Assembly: GCA_010015655.1 (NCBI GenBank)
Contig: ML976665.1
Location: 977,149-1,041,148, forward strand
DNA from: Bimuria novae-zelandiae CBS 107.79
Lineage: Eukaryota; Ascomycota; Dothideomycetes; Pleosporales; Didymosphaeriaceae
DNA length: 64,000 nucleotides
Direction: 5' to 3'
Part shown: one piece after another, positions 51,230-62,192 of the stretch
How positions within the stretch are numbered: the first letter of the stretch is position 1
Layout: every line of letters starts with the position of its first letter
Position numbers and translations under genes: made by a program
The notes under the pieces: model-generated
Databases searched by the model: none
Seen by the model: only the letters and a program-made list of their open reading frames with translations
What the model was told of the DNA's origin: nothing

Positions 51230-54200
51230 CTAATAAGTAGAGCTACTAGAAAGATTAATAGTAGAGCTTATTTTCTACTAAGAAAGAAGCTACTATTCTA
51301 AGATCCTTAATTTAGCTAATTTTAATAGTAAATACTAGGATTATTACTACTTTAGGATAGTAATACGGTATAAGCTCCTAAAAAATAAGAACTAGCTTAA
51401 AAATATTCTTAAATATATTATTAGTTAATGAATAACACGTATAGCGAGAGTAGGATTTGCGTATCTAGACTACTATCTAAAATACACTAAAGCTAACTTT
51501 TAGGAGTTATTAGACTATAACTTTTATTACTACCTAGCTAAAGAAATCGCGCGTAACTATTTACTTACGATATAATAAAGAGACCTAAAAGTTTTATAAC
51601 TTTAACTTTAACTTTAATAACTACGCAATAGAGGCTATGGAGTATAATTAATATTTTTTTTTAAAAACTTATACTTTTAAAGCCTTCGCAATAACTTACG
51701 AAACTAAATAATTATAATAAATATAGATAATAATAAGGACCTGTAAGAGGTCTTAAAGCGAGTTAATAAGGTTAAAGAAAACCTTTTTTTTTTTAAAATA
51801 AATTATAGTTACTAAAGTTCTTTGCTAAGAGCGGGACGCTGGATAAGATAAATTAGAAATTTATCTAAGCTAACTTTAGAATGATATCTAGCTAATAAAG
51901 CTAAAATAGAAGACACTAAGCAGCGAACGGAGCTATAGGACATAGTTCTAGTAATACCTAGAAACGAGCCGTATAGGTAACGCGCGAGGTAATAGAAACC
52001 CGTAAGAAAAATAGTTTTTATTTTTATTATAGAGATACAGGACACCAGGTAAAGTAGTATAAACTTTTACTTATAATAAAGCTAGCACAAGTTCGCGCTA
52101 CTGCACTTATTATAAACGAATTCTTTAATAAAGAGTTTAATATAGCCTCTATTAATTTAAAAATCTAGATCTTCCTAGTAATAGTCGCCACTAGGAGGTA
52201 AAAGTAGCAAAATGATAAAAGATAAGTTTTAATAACTTTTAAAAGGTCTATCTAGACTTAATACTAGTAATAGTATACTTACTTATTAATAATATTGTAT
52301 TTATATTCACAATAATTAATGAAGGTTTTCTAACCTTAAATTTATATTAAAAAAACTTATAATAAAAGCCCACCTATAGCGCAAGAACCTACCCTATCTA
52401 TAAAAGGTTATTAGTATTAGAGGCATGAAACTCTGTATACGTAAAGTAGTCTAATTATAAGTAAATATTAATAGCTATATAGAACTAATATAATTATACG
52501 TCTTACCTAATAGTAAGTCGTATAATCTACCCCTTGACCTAATCTAAATAAATAAAAATATGGTTTAAGTAGCCCTAGTAAAAGAATTAATTTAGATTAG
52601 AAGTTCAGGCTCCCGTATCTATAACTAAAAAAGTAAAAAACTATTACTAAAGCCATAAAAGTTATAAGTTACAGCATTTATAGTCCTAAATTGACGTAAT
52701 TAACGCCTAAGAAATAAAGCCAAAGTATTTTTTATATTAATAAAAGATATATAGAAGGCGTTAACCCGCAAGCTAATAGTAAACCTATAAAAGCTACTAT
52801 CTAAAGCTTTTAAAGACTTATAGCGTATTATTTACAAGAAACAAACTGACAAGCTCCCCCTATACTATAGACCTAAAGTAGATCTTTTTATCCCTCTCGT
52901 GGAAAAAGATGGCGAGACCCTTGAAATCCCCTATAGTCCTCTATTTAATATGTCTCGTAAAGAATTACTTATCCTTTAAAAAGAGCTTACTAAATACTTA
53001 GATGAAATTTTTATTTAAGTAAGTAAGTCTAGCGCTGCTATCTTAGTATTATTTACTAAAAAATTTAGTAAAGGACTACGCTTTTATATTAATTATTAAG
53101 CCCTAAACGCTATTTTAAAAAGATCTAGTACCTTTTACTATTAATTAGTAAGACCCTTAGCTCCTTATAAAGGCTAAATAGTTTAATAAACTTAATATAA
53201 TCTAAGCCTTTTATAAGCTTTAAATAGTAAAATAGAAGGAATAAAAGATAGCGTTTAGAATCGAATTTAGTTTCTATAAGTAGCTAGTAGTTCCTTTTAG
53301 CCTAGCTAACGCACTAAGTGCGTTCTAACAGTATATTAACTAGGTTCTAAGGGAGTACTTTAATAACTACTACTTAGCGTATATAGATAACGTTCTTATC
53401 TTCTTTAGTAGTAGCTAAAAAGACCACGAAGAAAAAGTATATACTATAATTTAAAAGTTAGGGGCCGAAGGACTATATTTAAATATTAAGAAATTTAAGT
53501 TCTATATTAAAAAGAATAAGTACCTTAAATTTATTATAAAAGTTAATAAGGGCGTAAGTATAGACCTAAATAAAGTCTAGGCATTTTAGGAATAAGAGTT
53601 ACTAACTTTACTAAAGAGAGTTTAAAGCTTTATAGGCTTTATAAACTTTTATTAAAGATTTATATAAGACTTTTCTAGCATAGTAATCCCCCTTATAAAG
53701 CTTATTAGTAAAGGAGTAGAATTTATTTAGGGGTAAAGGTAGTAGCACACATTTATATTCCTAAAGATAGTATTTTATATAAACCCTACGTTAGCCTACT
53801 TTAATTCTAAATAAGAATTAGTACTAAAAGTAAACGCCTTTAGTTAGTTAACTAGAGGATACTTCTCTTAGCATAATAATAATAGGATTCTATGCCTAGT
53901 AGCTTACTTCTTAGCGCAAAATAGCCTAGTAGAATATAACTACGTTATCTATAATAAAGAGAAACTCGTAGTTAATAAATATATAAATTAATAAGACTAT
54001 ATATATTAAGAAGTAAAGCACCTTATAGTCTATACTAATAATAAGAACCTTACGTATTTTGCTACTAAATAAAGGTTAGATAAAAGACACGTTTAGTGGG
54101 CAGATATACTTAGCTATATTAATATAATATTTATATATAGACTAGGGTAAATAAACTCTAGGTTGGACGCTGTTTCATAAAGGGACTAAGACCTACTAAA

Positions 54201-56191
54201 GGATAATAAAGATAATAGATTAAAATTAAGGCACTTTCCGCTTTTTTAAAAAACTATTAAAAGAAATAGCCTAAAGTCTTCTATTCCTTAAATACCTACT
54301 ACTATAAAGGAATCTAACAATACAAAAATAGATAAAAACCTAGTGCTTAATTATCTAACACGTTCTAAACTATCTATATTAACCCTCTAAGAAGGCGATA
54401 ACCCTACTAAGCAACGCGAACAAGGCTTTAATACTATATAGTAAAAGATAGAACACGATAAAGATAGCGCGTATAGTAAAATAAAGGCCTATATTAAGAA
54501 TAGGCTTAGGAAGTTCGAGTCCAGGTAGAAGTTATTTATTAGTATTTTATAATATAGTATAGATAACTAAGGGTACCTATATAATAGATTAAGATAATAG
54601 GTACTAAATTTAGAACTTTTATAAATAAAGCTAATAGCGGTCGCGTATAGTTCCATAGCTTTAAGATACTTAGGATAAAAAAATATTTATTAAATTCTTA
54701 CTTAAGATTACTTCTTCCTAAGGACGTTTAACTAAGTAAGGCAGTACATTAAGAACTATAATATCTATAAAAGAACTAAATTATAAAGAAAAGCAAAACA
54801 GGGCCTGCTAAAGTCCTTATTATTACCTAAATAAAGATAAAAGGATATTATAACAGACTTTACTTTTACCTTACCTAAGAGTAATAGCTATACAAATATT
54901 ATAGTAATTATAGATAGAATTAGTAAGTACCCTAAGTTTATTAGTCTCTTAAACCTTAATATACCTATAGTTAAAATAGTGTTCCTTTAATACTAGGTAG
55001 TAGACTACTTCTTTTCCTCCTCTATTATATTAGACCGCGAGGGACAGTTCGTAAGCGAATTTTAAACTATACTTTATAAATAAGTAGGCATTGACTAAAG
55101 ACTATCTATAGCAAAGCTCCTAGAGACGAACGAGCAGATAAAATAAATAAACTCTATTTTTAAAGCTGACCTCTAGACATATTATAACTAATACTAAAAT
55201 AATTAAATAGAGTAGCTTTCTATAGCTTAGATAGCTATTTAAGGGTAAGAAGCTATATTAATAAAAGTTAGCCTATTTTTTCTATCCTATAGCTAGTATA
55301 TTAAACTAATTATAAACTTCGCGGTACGGAAATTAGCCTTAAAACTTAAAACTAATGTAAAAAGGCTATAAAGGTAATAATAAAAAAGTTTAAAAAGGTT
55401 CTTAACTTTACTTAGATAAGTATAATATTAGCCTAATTAGAACAAAAGCACCTATTAAACTATTAATATAAAAACGCTTTAATTTTAAAAGAAAAAGATA
55501 AGATATAGCTAAAGTATAAGGACTACCTTTACAACTAACGTCTAAGCAAGAAACTTAACTAGAAGTAAAAAAAGTTTATTCTAAAGAAGGTAATAAACTT
55601 TTACGTAGTAAAACTAAATATCCCGTCAAACATGCACCTAAGGTTCTACGTAGATAGGCTAAAGTTAGTCTCATGAAACCCTCTCCCTAGCTAAATTACT
55701 AATAACGCTTAGCCCGGAAAAATTATAATAAAAAAGACGGAAAAAGAGTATAGTATAGTTAATATATATAAAGAACGCTAGTCCTGTAAAGGTGTAAAAG
55801 TAGAATACCTAGTATAATAAAAAAACTACTTTTAAAAAACTTAGAAACCTTATAAGAGTCTTAACCAAGCTACTACGTTAGACTATTAAGAGAAGCTTAT
55901 TAAGCTATATTAAAATTATAATAAAAAACTCTTAACAGGATTCTATCGCGATATCCCCTAAATTATCTTTTATTAAGGCCTAAAGGAGGCTCTACGATAC
56001 CTGCCTCGCTAAGTTAAAAACCTAGCTAAATAGAGGTATCTAAAATAAGGGCAGGAATAATATTATTAAGGGATAAAATTAGGTATTAAGAAAGAAAGTT
56101 AAGAAGGAATTCTAAAAAAGTAACTTAAAAAACCCTTAAAACTACTAAAAATATAAGGGAACCAAATAATTCCGATAATAGTAAGGGATAA
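51230..56191 (+). mobile_element. Ty3/gypsy element 2, truncated, heavily RIP-degraded
   Basis: In order: gag-like sequence; RT (52850-53600; PYSPLFNMSRKELLIL, SSAAILVLFTKKFSKGLRFY); RNase H (about 53700-54130); integrase (about 54680-55330; TNIIVIIDRISKYPKFISLL, SSIILDREGQFVSEF); and a chromodomain (about 55740-55900; VKVEYLV-stop-stop-KNYF). Its left end is interrupted by copia element 2 and probably includes 43932-43970. No matching 5' LTR was found. The 3' LTR probably begins at 56192. Confidence 0.8.
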
Positions 56192-56302
56192 TGTCACGAT
56201 GCCTATATATACTATCCTATGCCTTGTAGTGATAGCTATCGTTACTCGTTCCTTTTGGGAATGTATGGTGGCGTGGTATAGGGCGACATACATTAACATA
56301 GT
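56192..56302 (+). repeat. Direct repeat, copy 1 (likely LTR start of gypsy element 2)
   Basis: Begins TGTCACGATGCCTATATATA and ends near ACATACATTAACATAG. The same ~110 bp recur at 56580-56690. It contains the palindrome core GATAGCTATC. Confidence 0.7.
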
Positions 56303-56351
56303 AACGATAGCTACCTGGCGCACGGAGTGGAGGGTTCGACTCCTATAAGCG
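56274..56351 (+). ncRNA. tRNA-like segment with pol III A and B boxes
   Basis: A box TGGTATAGGGC (56274-56284) and a perfect B box GGTTCGACTCC (56333-56343) are spaced 59 bp apart, with a T-arm-like stem (GGAG/CTCC) around the B box. No full cloverleaf could be folded by eye. It is perhaps a tRNA-derived fragment inside the repeat. Confidence 0.3.
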
Positions 56352-56579
56352 TCAGTCAGCCTAGCAAATTGCAAAGCGCAATTTTGGCATGCGCGCACAG
56401 TGTGTGCGCGGTGCCGCCGCTGCTGGAGGTCTAGTATATAGAAGCGAGTAGTCTAGCCTAGCCTAGACTTGTCTAGAGTGAGACACGGATGTGCAGGCGC
56501 GGAATGCGCACACTCTTATCGTAATAGATATACTCCATACTAGAGGACCTGGGGTCAGGTCCTTTAAGGAAGAGGATAT
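56303..56579. other. Low-RIP spacer between the direct repeats
   Basis: GC-richer than its surroundings, with CpA sites kept and local palindromes (GCGCGCACAGTGTGTGCGCG near 56390). It may be the body of the LTR. Confidence 0.4.
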
Positions 56580-56690
56580 TGTCATGATGCCTATATATAA
56601 CTATCCTATGCCTTGTAACGATAGCTATCGTTACTCGTTCCTGTTGGGGATGTATGGCGGCGTGGTATAGGGCGACGTACATTATAGATA
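56580..56690 (+). repeat. Direct repeat, copy 2
   Basis: Begins TGTCATGATGCCTATATATA and carries the perfect 18-bp palindrome TAACGATAGCTATCGTTA. Preceded by a purine-rich AAGGAAGAGGATAT. Confidence 0.7.
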
Positions 56691-58827
56691 ACCCTTATAA
56701 AAGAAGGGAGCCTTAGGAGCAAACTAAAGATAGGAAGGAAAAAGGAACTAGGTAAAAGCAGTATTTTTAAAGCGTCTAGCTTAGATCCCTAGCTTACTAG
56801 GTAATTAGTCTAGGCAGTTAGTTTACATAAAATCTTATAAAAAAAAAGGTAAAGAAATAAGGAGCAGCATACTTCTACTATAAAGCTTTAATAAATATTT
56901 AAGGATAGCTATCTACTTGCAACGTAACCTGCGCGAATACCTACGTATATAAATAAGAAAATAGGTAGCTATAGGATTATAGCGCCTAGTTAGTAAAGGC
57001 TTATTTGCCTAGAGGCTTATTATAATTTATACTTTAATATTTCTTAGAAATTCTTAAAGGTTTTCTACCTACCCCTTTTACTTAAGCTTAGCTAATAACA
57101 CCTTTTACTAATCCTTTTAAATCTAGCTTTTAATTTTACTAATTTTCTCGCTTATAGGTTTATTGCAGAGCTTATAAGATGCTTCTCCCTAGAGCGCATA
57201 CTATAGGCGGTTGCACTCTGTAGGCTTCCATTAATGCTGGCCATTTGCTCTACATGGGCACTTGTAGTTCGCATTAGGAGTGCACCCTCCGAGCGTAGCG
57301 TACATGTCTGCGTGCTTTGTTGTTTGGCCGAGCTACGCGAGCCAGCGAGCATATCCCTCTAGAGATAGAGTTGCTACTGCGCCTGGTCGCGATAGGTTAT
57401 TAAGCTCTCTCTAAGCCTACTTAGCATTGTATCGTAATACTAAGCGTAGGAAATTGTATCGGCGCAGGTCACTTAAAGGATTAATATTAGCGTATCTCTT
57501 AGTAGAGGCATATAGGAGTGCGTGTATAAGAAAGTAGTCTTAAATAAATTAAGTGCCTATAGGCCTGGTACGAAAGGATATAGAAAAGGTACTAAACTAT
57601 AAAGGCCCTAAGCTCCTCTAAATACACCTTTTCCTAGATGGCTAGCTAGCACATATCTGCCATAGGTTGACCGTTGGTTTGATAGATCCGAAATAGGTCC
57701 GAATTGGATCCGTAGTTCCCCATCGGTCTGATAGATCCGAAATTGGTCCGATACGGATGAGTGTCGGTTTTCGGATGATCTCGAATCCTGTCTTGACTGG
57801 CCAAGGATTCTCGTGTCGACGAGCGATTGTTCCTGTTACAGAAATCCTTTATTAGCAATGTACCCTTTATCTCTAGGAGATCTAGAAGCACAGCGTTGGC
57901 GTGTACGCGATTCCATTCGGATAGCCATTTAGTTGTGTCCGTTGTTCTGCTGCTTTGTGGACGTAAGGTAACCTCTTTATATATATATTATACCTGCTCC
58001 TTCCAGTTATTATTGTTTAGATAGAGATTATTCTTAAGTTCTTTTATTAGCGCCTATAGCGTCTACTAATTATTTAATTATAGTATTATAAGCTCTAGTC
58101 TTTAAAAATTAACTATAGTATAAACCTAGTTCTAGAGTACCTAAAGCTTTATTATAAGCTAAGTATAAATAGTAGACTTTAGCCTATAGTGCTTAAGCTA
58201 TTATATACGGGGCTTATTCCTAGCATTTAGGTCTAGTAACTCTAGAGCCTAGTTATATATATTTATCTACTTTGGAGCTTTAAAGTTAATATACCTTTAT
58301 ATCCCTTAAGCGTTCGTATAGTACTTAAGCTACGCGTTCTAAGATAGGAATAAGTTATAATTTATAAATTAGTTCCTTACTAAGAGCTTCGTAGAGGTTA
58401 TTATATAGTTAGGCTCTATTATAAGACGTAAGGTAGTAGGACATAAGCGTAAGGATAATAAGAAGGAAGGAATAGTTTACTACTATAATTATTAATTATT
58501 ATAAAGTAAGTATATTAGAAAGCGTTATAAAAATACTAGGCTTATAACTATTATATATAGTTAACATTAATTAGGGAGCTCGTAAACAAAGTTTATTAAG
58601 AAGAGGAAGTTCTCCTAAGACGCCTAACTATTTATAGGTTTAGGGGGATTACGTGTTTGGTTACTTAGCTACTTGGCGTAACAAGCTCTAGCGAGGAGCG
58701 AGTGAGCTTTTGCGACAGGTTTATAATAGTAAGAGAATTGCAAGTAAATAATGAAATAATCGCGAAGCTATATAGTAAGATAAGACGTAGCGATTTTTCT
58801 TTACCCCTAATAAAGGGAAGGGAGGTA
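56691..58827. other. Mixed AT-rich debris with two RIP-spared islands
   Basis: No intact gene. Two islands stand out. At about 57150-57470 the minus strand holds a 66-codon open frame of unknown family. At about 57640-57970 there is a non-RIP segment with two imperfect direct repeats of about 35 bp (57676-57712 and 57725-57758, core GATAGATCCGAAATNGGTCCG). A TATA-like run at 57977-57990, read on the minus strand, fits an LTR promoter. Confidence 0.4.
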
Positions 58828-59215
58828 TATAATAGGCTACGCCTAGTTATTACCTTATATCCTTAACCCTTAGTTATGCGAACCCTAGATATATAACCGA
58901 CGCCTAAAGCTTAACTTTAGACTCTTTATTAAATTTATAAGTATTCTCCTAGCCCCTTTGGCTCCTTGAGCACCTAGTGTAACGAGGTAGGCACGATCAA
59001 ACACGTGGCCTTCTCTCGCTTATAGAGGTTCCGGCTAGGCTAGGATCAAACACTAGCGCTAGTGGCTGACCCTAGCATATCCTATATATATTATACTATA
59101 CGAGTAATACTTGGCTTAAGTATTCTCGTGCGTACCTTTTGGTGCAGGTGAGGAAGTCACATAGTATTGGCTTAGTAAGCGGGGCGCTTACCTCATTACA
59201 CCTAGCCCCTTATAA
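58828..59215 (+). repeat. Solo LTR of the copia element 1 family, itself interrupted
   Basis: 58828-58977 and 59201-59215 together match the LTRs at 32922 and 43250. The 223 bp in between are a second insertion with target duplication CCTAG. Confidence 0.75.
58978..59200 (+). repeat. Short LTR-like insertion, 223 bp, with inverted ends
   Basis: Begins TGTAACGAGGTAGGC and ends GCTTACCTCATTACA, giving about 13 of 15 matching inverted terminal bases. It is flanked by CCTAG at 58973-58977 and 59201-59205. A TATATATTATACTAT stretch inside could be a promoter. A solo LTR is most likely; a small TIR element is the alternative. Confidence 0.75.
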
Positions 59216-59604
59216 TATTAGACTACACGCCATAAGACTTTACTAGTGTATATATTTGGCTTATATAAAGTTACCTAAAGTTAATATAGTTTATTATAAC
59301 TTTTTAAGGGGTAGTACTAGGATTTAATACTAATATAAGCACCTTTTTATTTATCTTTTATAAATTACATAATACTACGTCTATCTTTTTGCTTTCTTTT
59401 TCGTTTTGTAGCCCTAGATTATAACTTTCTGTAGTATAAAACAGTATTAGAATCTAAAAGGTATTAGCTATGTTATAAAGAAAACTAGTCTAGAGGCTAA
59501 AGTCTTGACAGAGTGATATACTTGCTTGTGTGATACACTTGCTTGTAAAGAAGATTATAATAAAGTATATAAACACTAATTACGAACTACATGTAACTAT
59601 TTAT

Positions 59605-59694
59605 AGCCGCGTGGCATAGCGGTTAAATGCCTAGAAAGCTTTAGTCTTGGCACGCTAAAGTACAAGTACGTGGGTTCGAATCCTACCGCCGTCA
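59605..59694 (+). tRNA. tRNA-like gene or pseudo-tRNA (class II size)
   Basis: A box TGGCATAGCGG (59612-59622) and B box GGTTCGAATCC (59673-59683) are perfect. A D-stem GCAT/ATGC and a T-stem GTGGG/CCTAC form. The acceptor stem (AGCCGCG with CGCCGTC) has two mismatches and the anticodon arm is poor; a strong CTTTAG/CTAAAG hairpin sits where an intron or long variable arm would be. It is either a decayed tRNA, a tRNA-derived SINE head, or an unusual tRNA. No anticodon is assigned. Confidence 0.4.
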
Positions 59695-60077
59695 CAATCT
59701 GCAAAGGCAATATTTAGTTTTAATGTTTGGGGACTTAGGTGTGGCTGATACTCTGCGTAGTGGCTAGTGCCGTGCAGCGCGACGTGATTAGTAAAAGGTC
59801 TTGGAACGGAATATTAATAATAATAATCGTACGTCGCGTTTTGACGAATTAATTAGATGTCTAGAATGGCATCCTAATGCGGACGGCTTGGCAAAAGTTG
59901 CCAAACAACTTCACCGTATAAGTAAGTCCACTTCGTCGTTCCTCCTTAGCGGACAATAAATAGCTTATAACACTAATCTTCTGTTTCTTAGGGAGTGGAA
60001 AATTTCATAGAAGTAGAGCTGGCAGAAAAAGGATTGCGGCGTCTGTAGTTACTTGGTATTCTCTACTCGCTGCCGCT
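59695..60077. other. Intergenic region downstream of the PEBP-like gene
   Basis: Normal-to-AT-rich sequence without a supported gene. A small hairpin TTGGCAAAAGTTGCCAA lies near 59888. Confidence 0.45.
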
Positions 60078-61169
60078 CTACTCAACAATAAGCACAGCAA
60101 TAGTCGCAGCTCCAATCAACCACCCCCAACCACCTCTCTCAACAACCCCTCCAGCACTCTTCCTAACCTCATCTAACAAATTTCCAATACTAGTGGAGTT
60201 TTTACCTCCACTCACGGGCCGGGTCTTGCTGGAGTTTTTACCTCCACTCACGGGCCGGGTTTTGCACTTGCGCTTCTTGCCCCGACCCTTGCAACTGCGC
60301 CTCTTCTGCGTATCCTCACTTCCGGCAACCACCTTCTGGCTGATCCACGGCTCGCCCAGCAACTCCGACGCCGCGGCCGGCGCGGCCTTGTCTGTTGTGT
60401 TGAATAGCAGCCGCATGGTGCCATCACCCGCGTCGATCTCGGGGGGCAGCTCCACGGTGGCGCCGTCGCGGGCAGTGCTAGGGATGAGTTGGTGAGAGAG
60501 GATGGCACCGAGGAGGGTGGCGCCAGAAGCGGAGGTTAGGTTGGTCGTCATGGTGCAGAGGGCCTCGGGGCCGGAGCAGCGGTCGATGTCAAAGAAAAGG
60601 AGAGCGTAGGTACCCCGGAGGCGGTCTGATGTGCCCACGCGAGCTGCGAGGATGGACTCTTTGTTACCTGGTAAGGATTAGTTTAGGATTACGAGAGGGA
60701 TAGGACTAAGGAGAAAATTCCTTAAAAGAGGCGTTTATTAAAAGGGTTCCATGTACAAGATAGAGACTCGTACGTAAGAGGTCCATATGCAAGGGACCAA
60801 TACTCCAAAGCCAAGTAACAAATCCTGGCGCATAACAAACCCATGCACAGAATATCGGTGCGTGGAAGACAGGTGCGGAAGATCTAAGACCATAGGAGAA
60901 AAACGTGCATAAAAGACCAAGGTACATAAAAATAATGCACAGGTCAGGCAGATCAAGGAGAAAAATTCTTGTGGAATAGTCTGAATAGAAATACACATAG
61001 TAAAAACCATCGTAATAGGAGAGAAAGACTTACCCTTAGCTGGGATACCAGGGCCGGTATTGCCGTTAACAGTAAAGAAGTTAACAGTAAGATTATTCAT
61101 AAACGGCTCCATTGCTGCGTGCACCAGACTGGACAGTATCAAGACAGGAAGGGCTATGATAAAGTGCAT
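60078..61169 (-). CDS. Secreted PEBP-like protein with C-terminal membrane/GPI tail
   Basis: Exons 61169-61034 and 60667-60078 join in phase (split Gly codon, branch-like CTAAAC before the acceptor) to 241 residues. An N-terminal signal peptide (MHFIIALPVLILSSLVHA) is clear. The core (LTVNFFTVNG, GTYALLFFDIDRCSG, ILSHQLIPST, ATVELPPEIDAGDGTMRLLF) resembles fungal extracellular phosphatidylethanolamine-binding proteins in order and spacing; this is a weak, by-eye match. It is followed by a very basic Cys-containing stretch (RRSCKGRGKKRKCK), a duplicated 12-residue unit and a hydrophobic C-terminus (GWLIGAATIAVLIVE), which suggests a GPI or membrane anchor. The ligand is unknown. Confidence 0.6.
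60193..60264 (-). repeat. Exact-type 36-bp tandem duplication in the PEBP-like gene
   Basis: GGAGTTTTTACCTCCACTCA and the following GGGCCGGGT occur twice in a row, coding twice for KTRPVSGGKNS. It is in frame and adds 12 residues to the basic linker. Confidence 0.8.
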
Positions 61170-62192
61170 TTTTGTTGGTAAGATAATCGAAAGAAAAAAA
61201 GAACAGGTAGATAATCAATAGACAAGATAAAGAATCAATCCGAATATGCCCTTAAACGGAGAGTGATAGCGCTCCTTTGTAGTTTTTTGCCTATCTCCCT
61301 TAGTATAGTACTGCCGTATTCATCAACGTCAGTATTCTCACTAAAATTCTATAACTGCATAATTCTAAGTCACTAATTAAGATAGCTAATGCCTTAGATA
61401 CGTTAAATATTTATGCAAAGACTTTAAAGTCGCGCTAATGTTTAGTTATATCTAGTTCCTGCCATAGTAATTACACCAGGAAGTCGAGGGCAAGTTTGAT
61501 AAAGAGATAGGTAAGTAAACGCATTAATGTTTCATCTACTATATCCTAAGCCGAATACCGACGCTGCTCCTAGGGATGTTGGGTCATGTTAATAACAGAA
61601 AAGGCTTCTAAGAGTATAGTCTCGGGTCGTTTAGCAGAGGTTTTTTACTTAGTAAGGCGGTTTTAGCGTGTCTTGTTTCAACGTGCATGATGTCTTATGC
61701 AAGTCTTAGCATACGGGGAGATCGTGCGTTCGCGCTACGTAAGAGCTTGTGTTTAGTAATGCAATTAATTGTTTAGTTATTCCCCACCTAACTAATTACA
61801 ACACTAAGAATAAGCTCCTTCCTAACACCTACGCTTACTTTACACTCTAAAGTACAATCTATAATATCATGCCATAATGCTTGGCGATGAAAGAGATAGA
61901 CTATTCGGCCTCGTGTGCACTAGTTTCACGGCACCATAGGAGACGGCCCAAAGTTCACGATAGTACTTGGCTGTTGAAGCTCAATCTGCAATGGGGGGAC
62001 GCAGGTGTGTATAAAGAGTAGAATCGTCGCTACCTATAGGAAAGTATTATAGCATTACAACTGCTTAGCTTCTTTTCTGCATACCTTCGCATGTTATCTT
62101 TTCTATAAGTCTAATCTTCTATCCGACTTCTTCTTTTTTGATCGACTTTCTATTTTTCAAACCTTCTAACACTACTAAAAAGAACATTCAAA
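61170..62192. other. Divergent intergenic region upstream of two secreted-protein genes
   Basis: The PEBP-like gene reads left and the repeat-peptide gene reads right from this 1-kb space. No other gene was seen. Part of it (about 61330-61870) is AT-rich and may be mildly RIP-affected. Confidence 0.45.
62008..62017 (+). promoter_or_regulatory. Candidate TATA box of the repeat-peptide gene
   Basis: TGTATAAAGA lies 176 bp before the ATG, followed by a pyrimidine-rich leader up to 62190; this fits a fungal promoter with a long leader. Confidence 0.4.

Larger units (their letters stand above)
32040..59480. other. RIP-degraded transposon nest (AT-rich compartment)
   Basis: About 27 kb contain no intact gene. 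Recognisable transposon proteins can be read across it, but with dense in-frame TAA and TAG stops, almost no TGA stops, and general loss of CpA/TpG. That is the footprint of repeat-induced point mutation with CpA preference. A few short GC-rich stretches escaped and are listed separately. Confidence 0.9.

Noticed and set aside
56099..56398. 99-codon minus-strand frame (MRACQNCALQF...)
   Set aside because: It spans the terminal repeat and the gypsy 3' end in reverse; no domain and no promoter.
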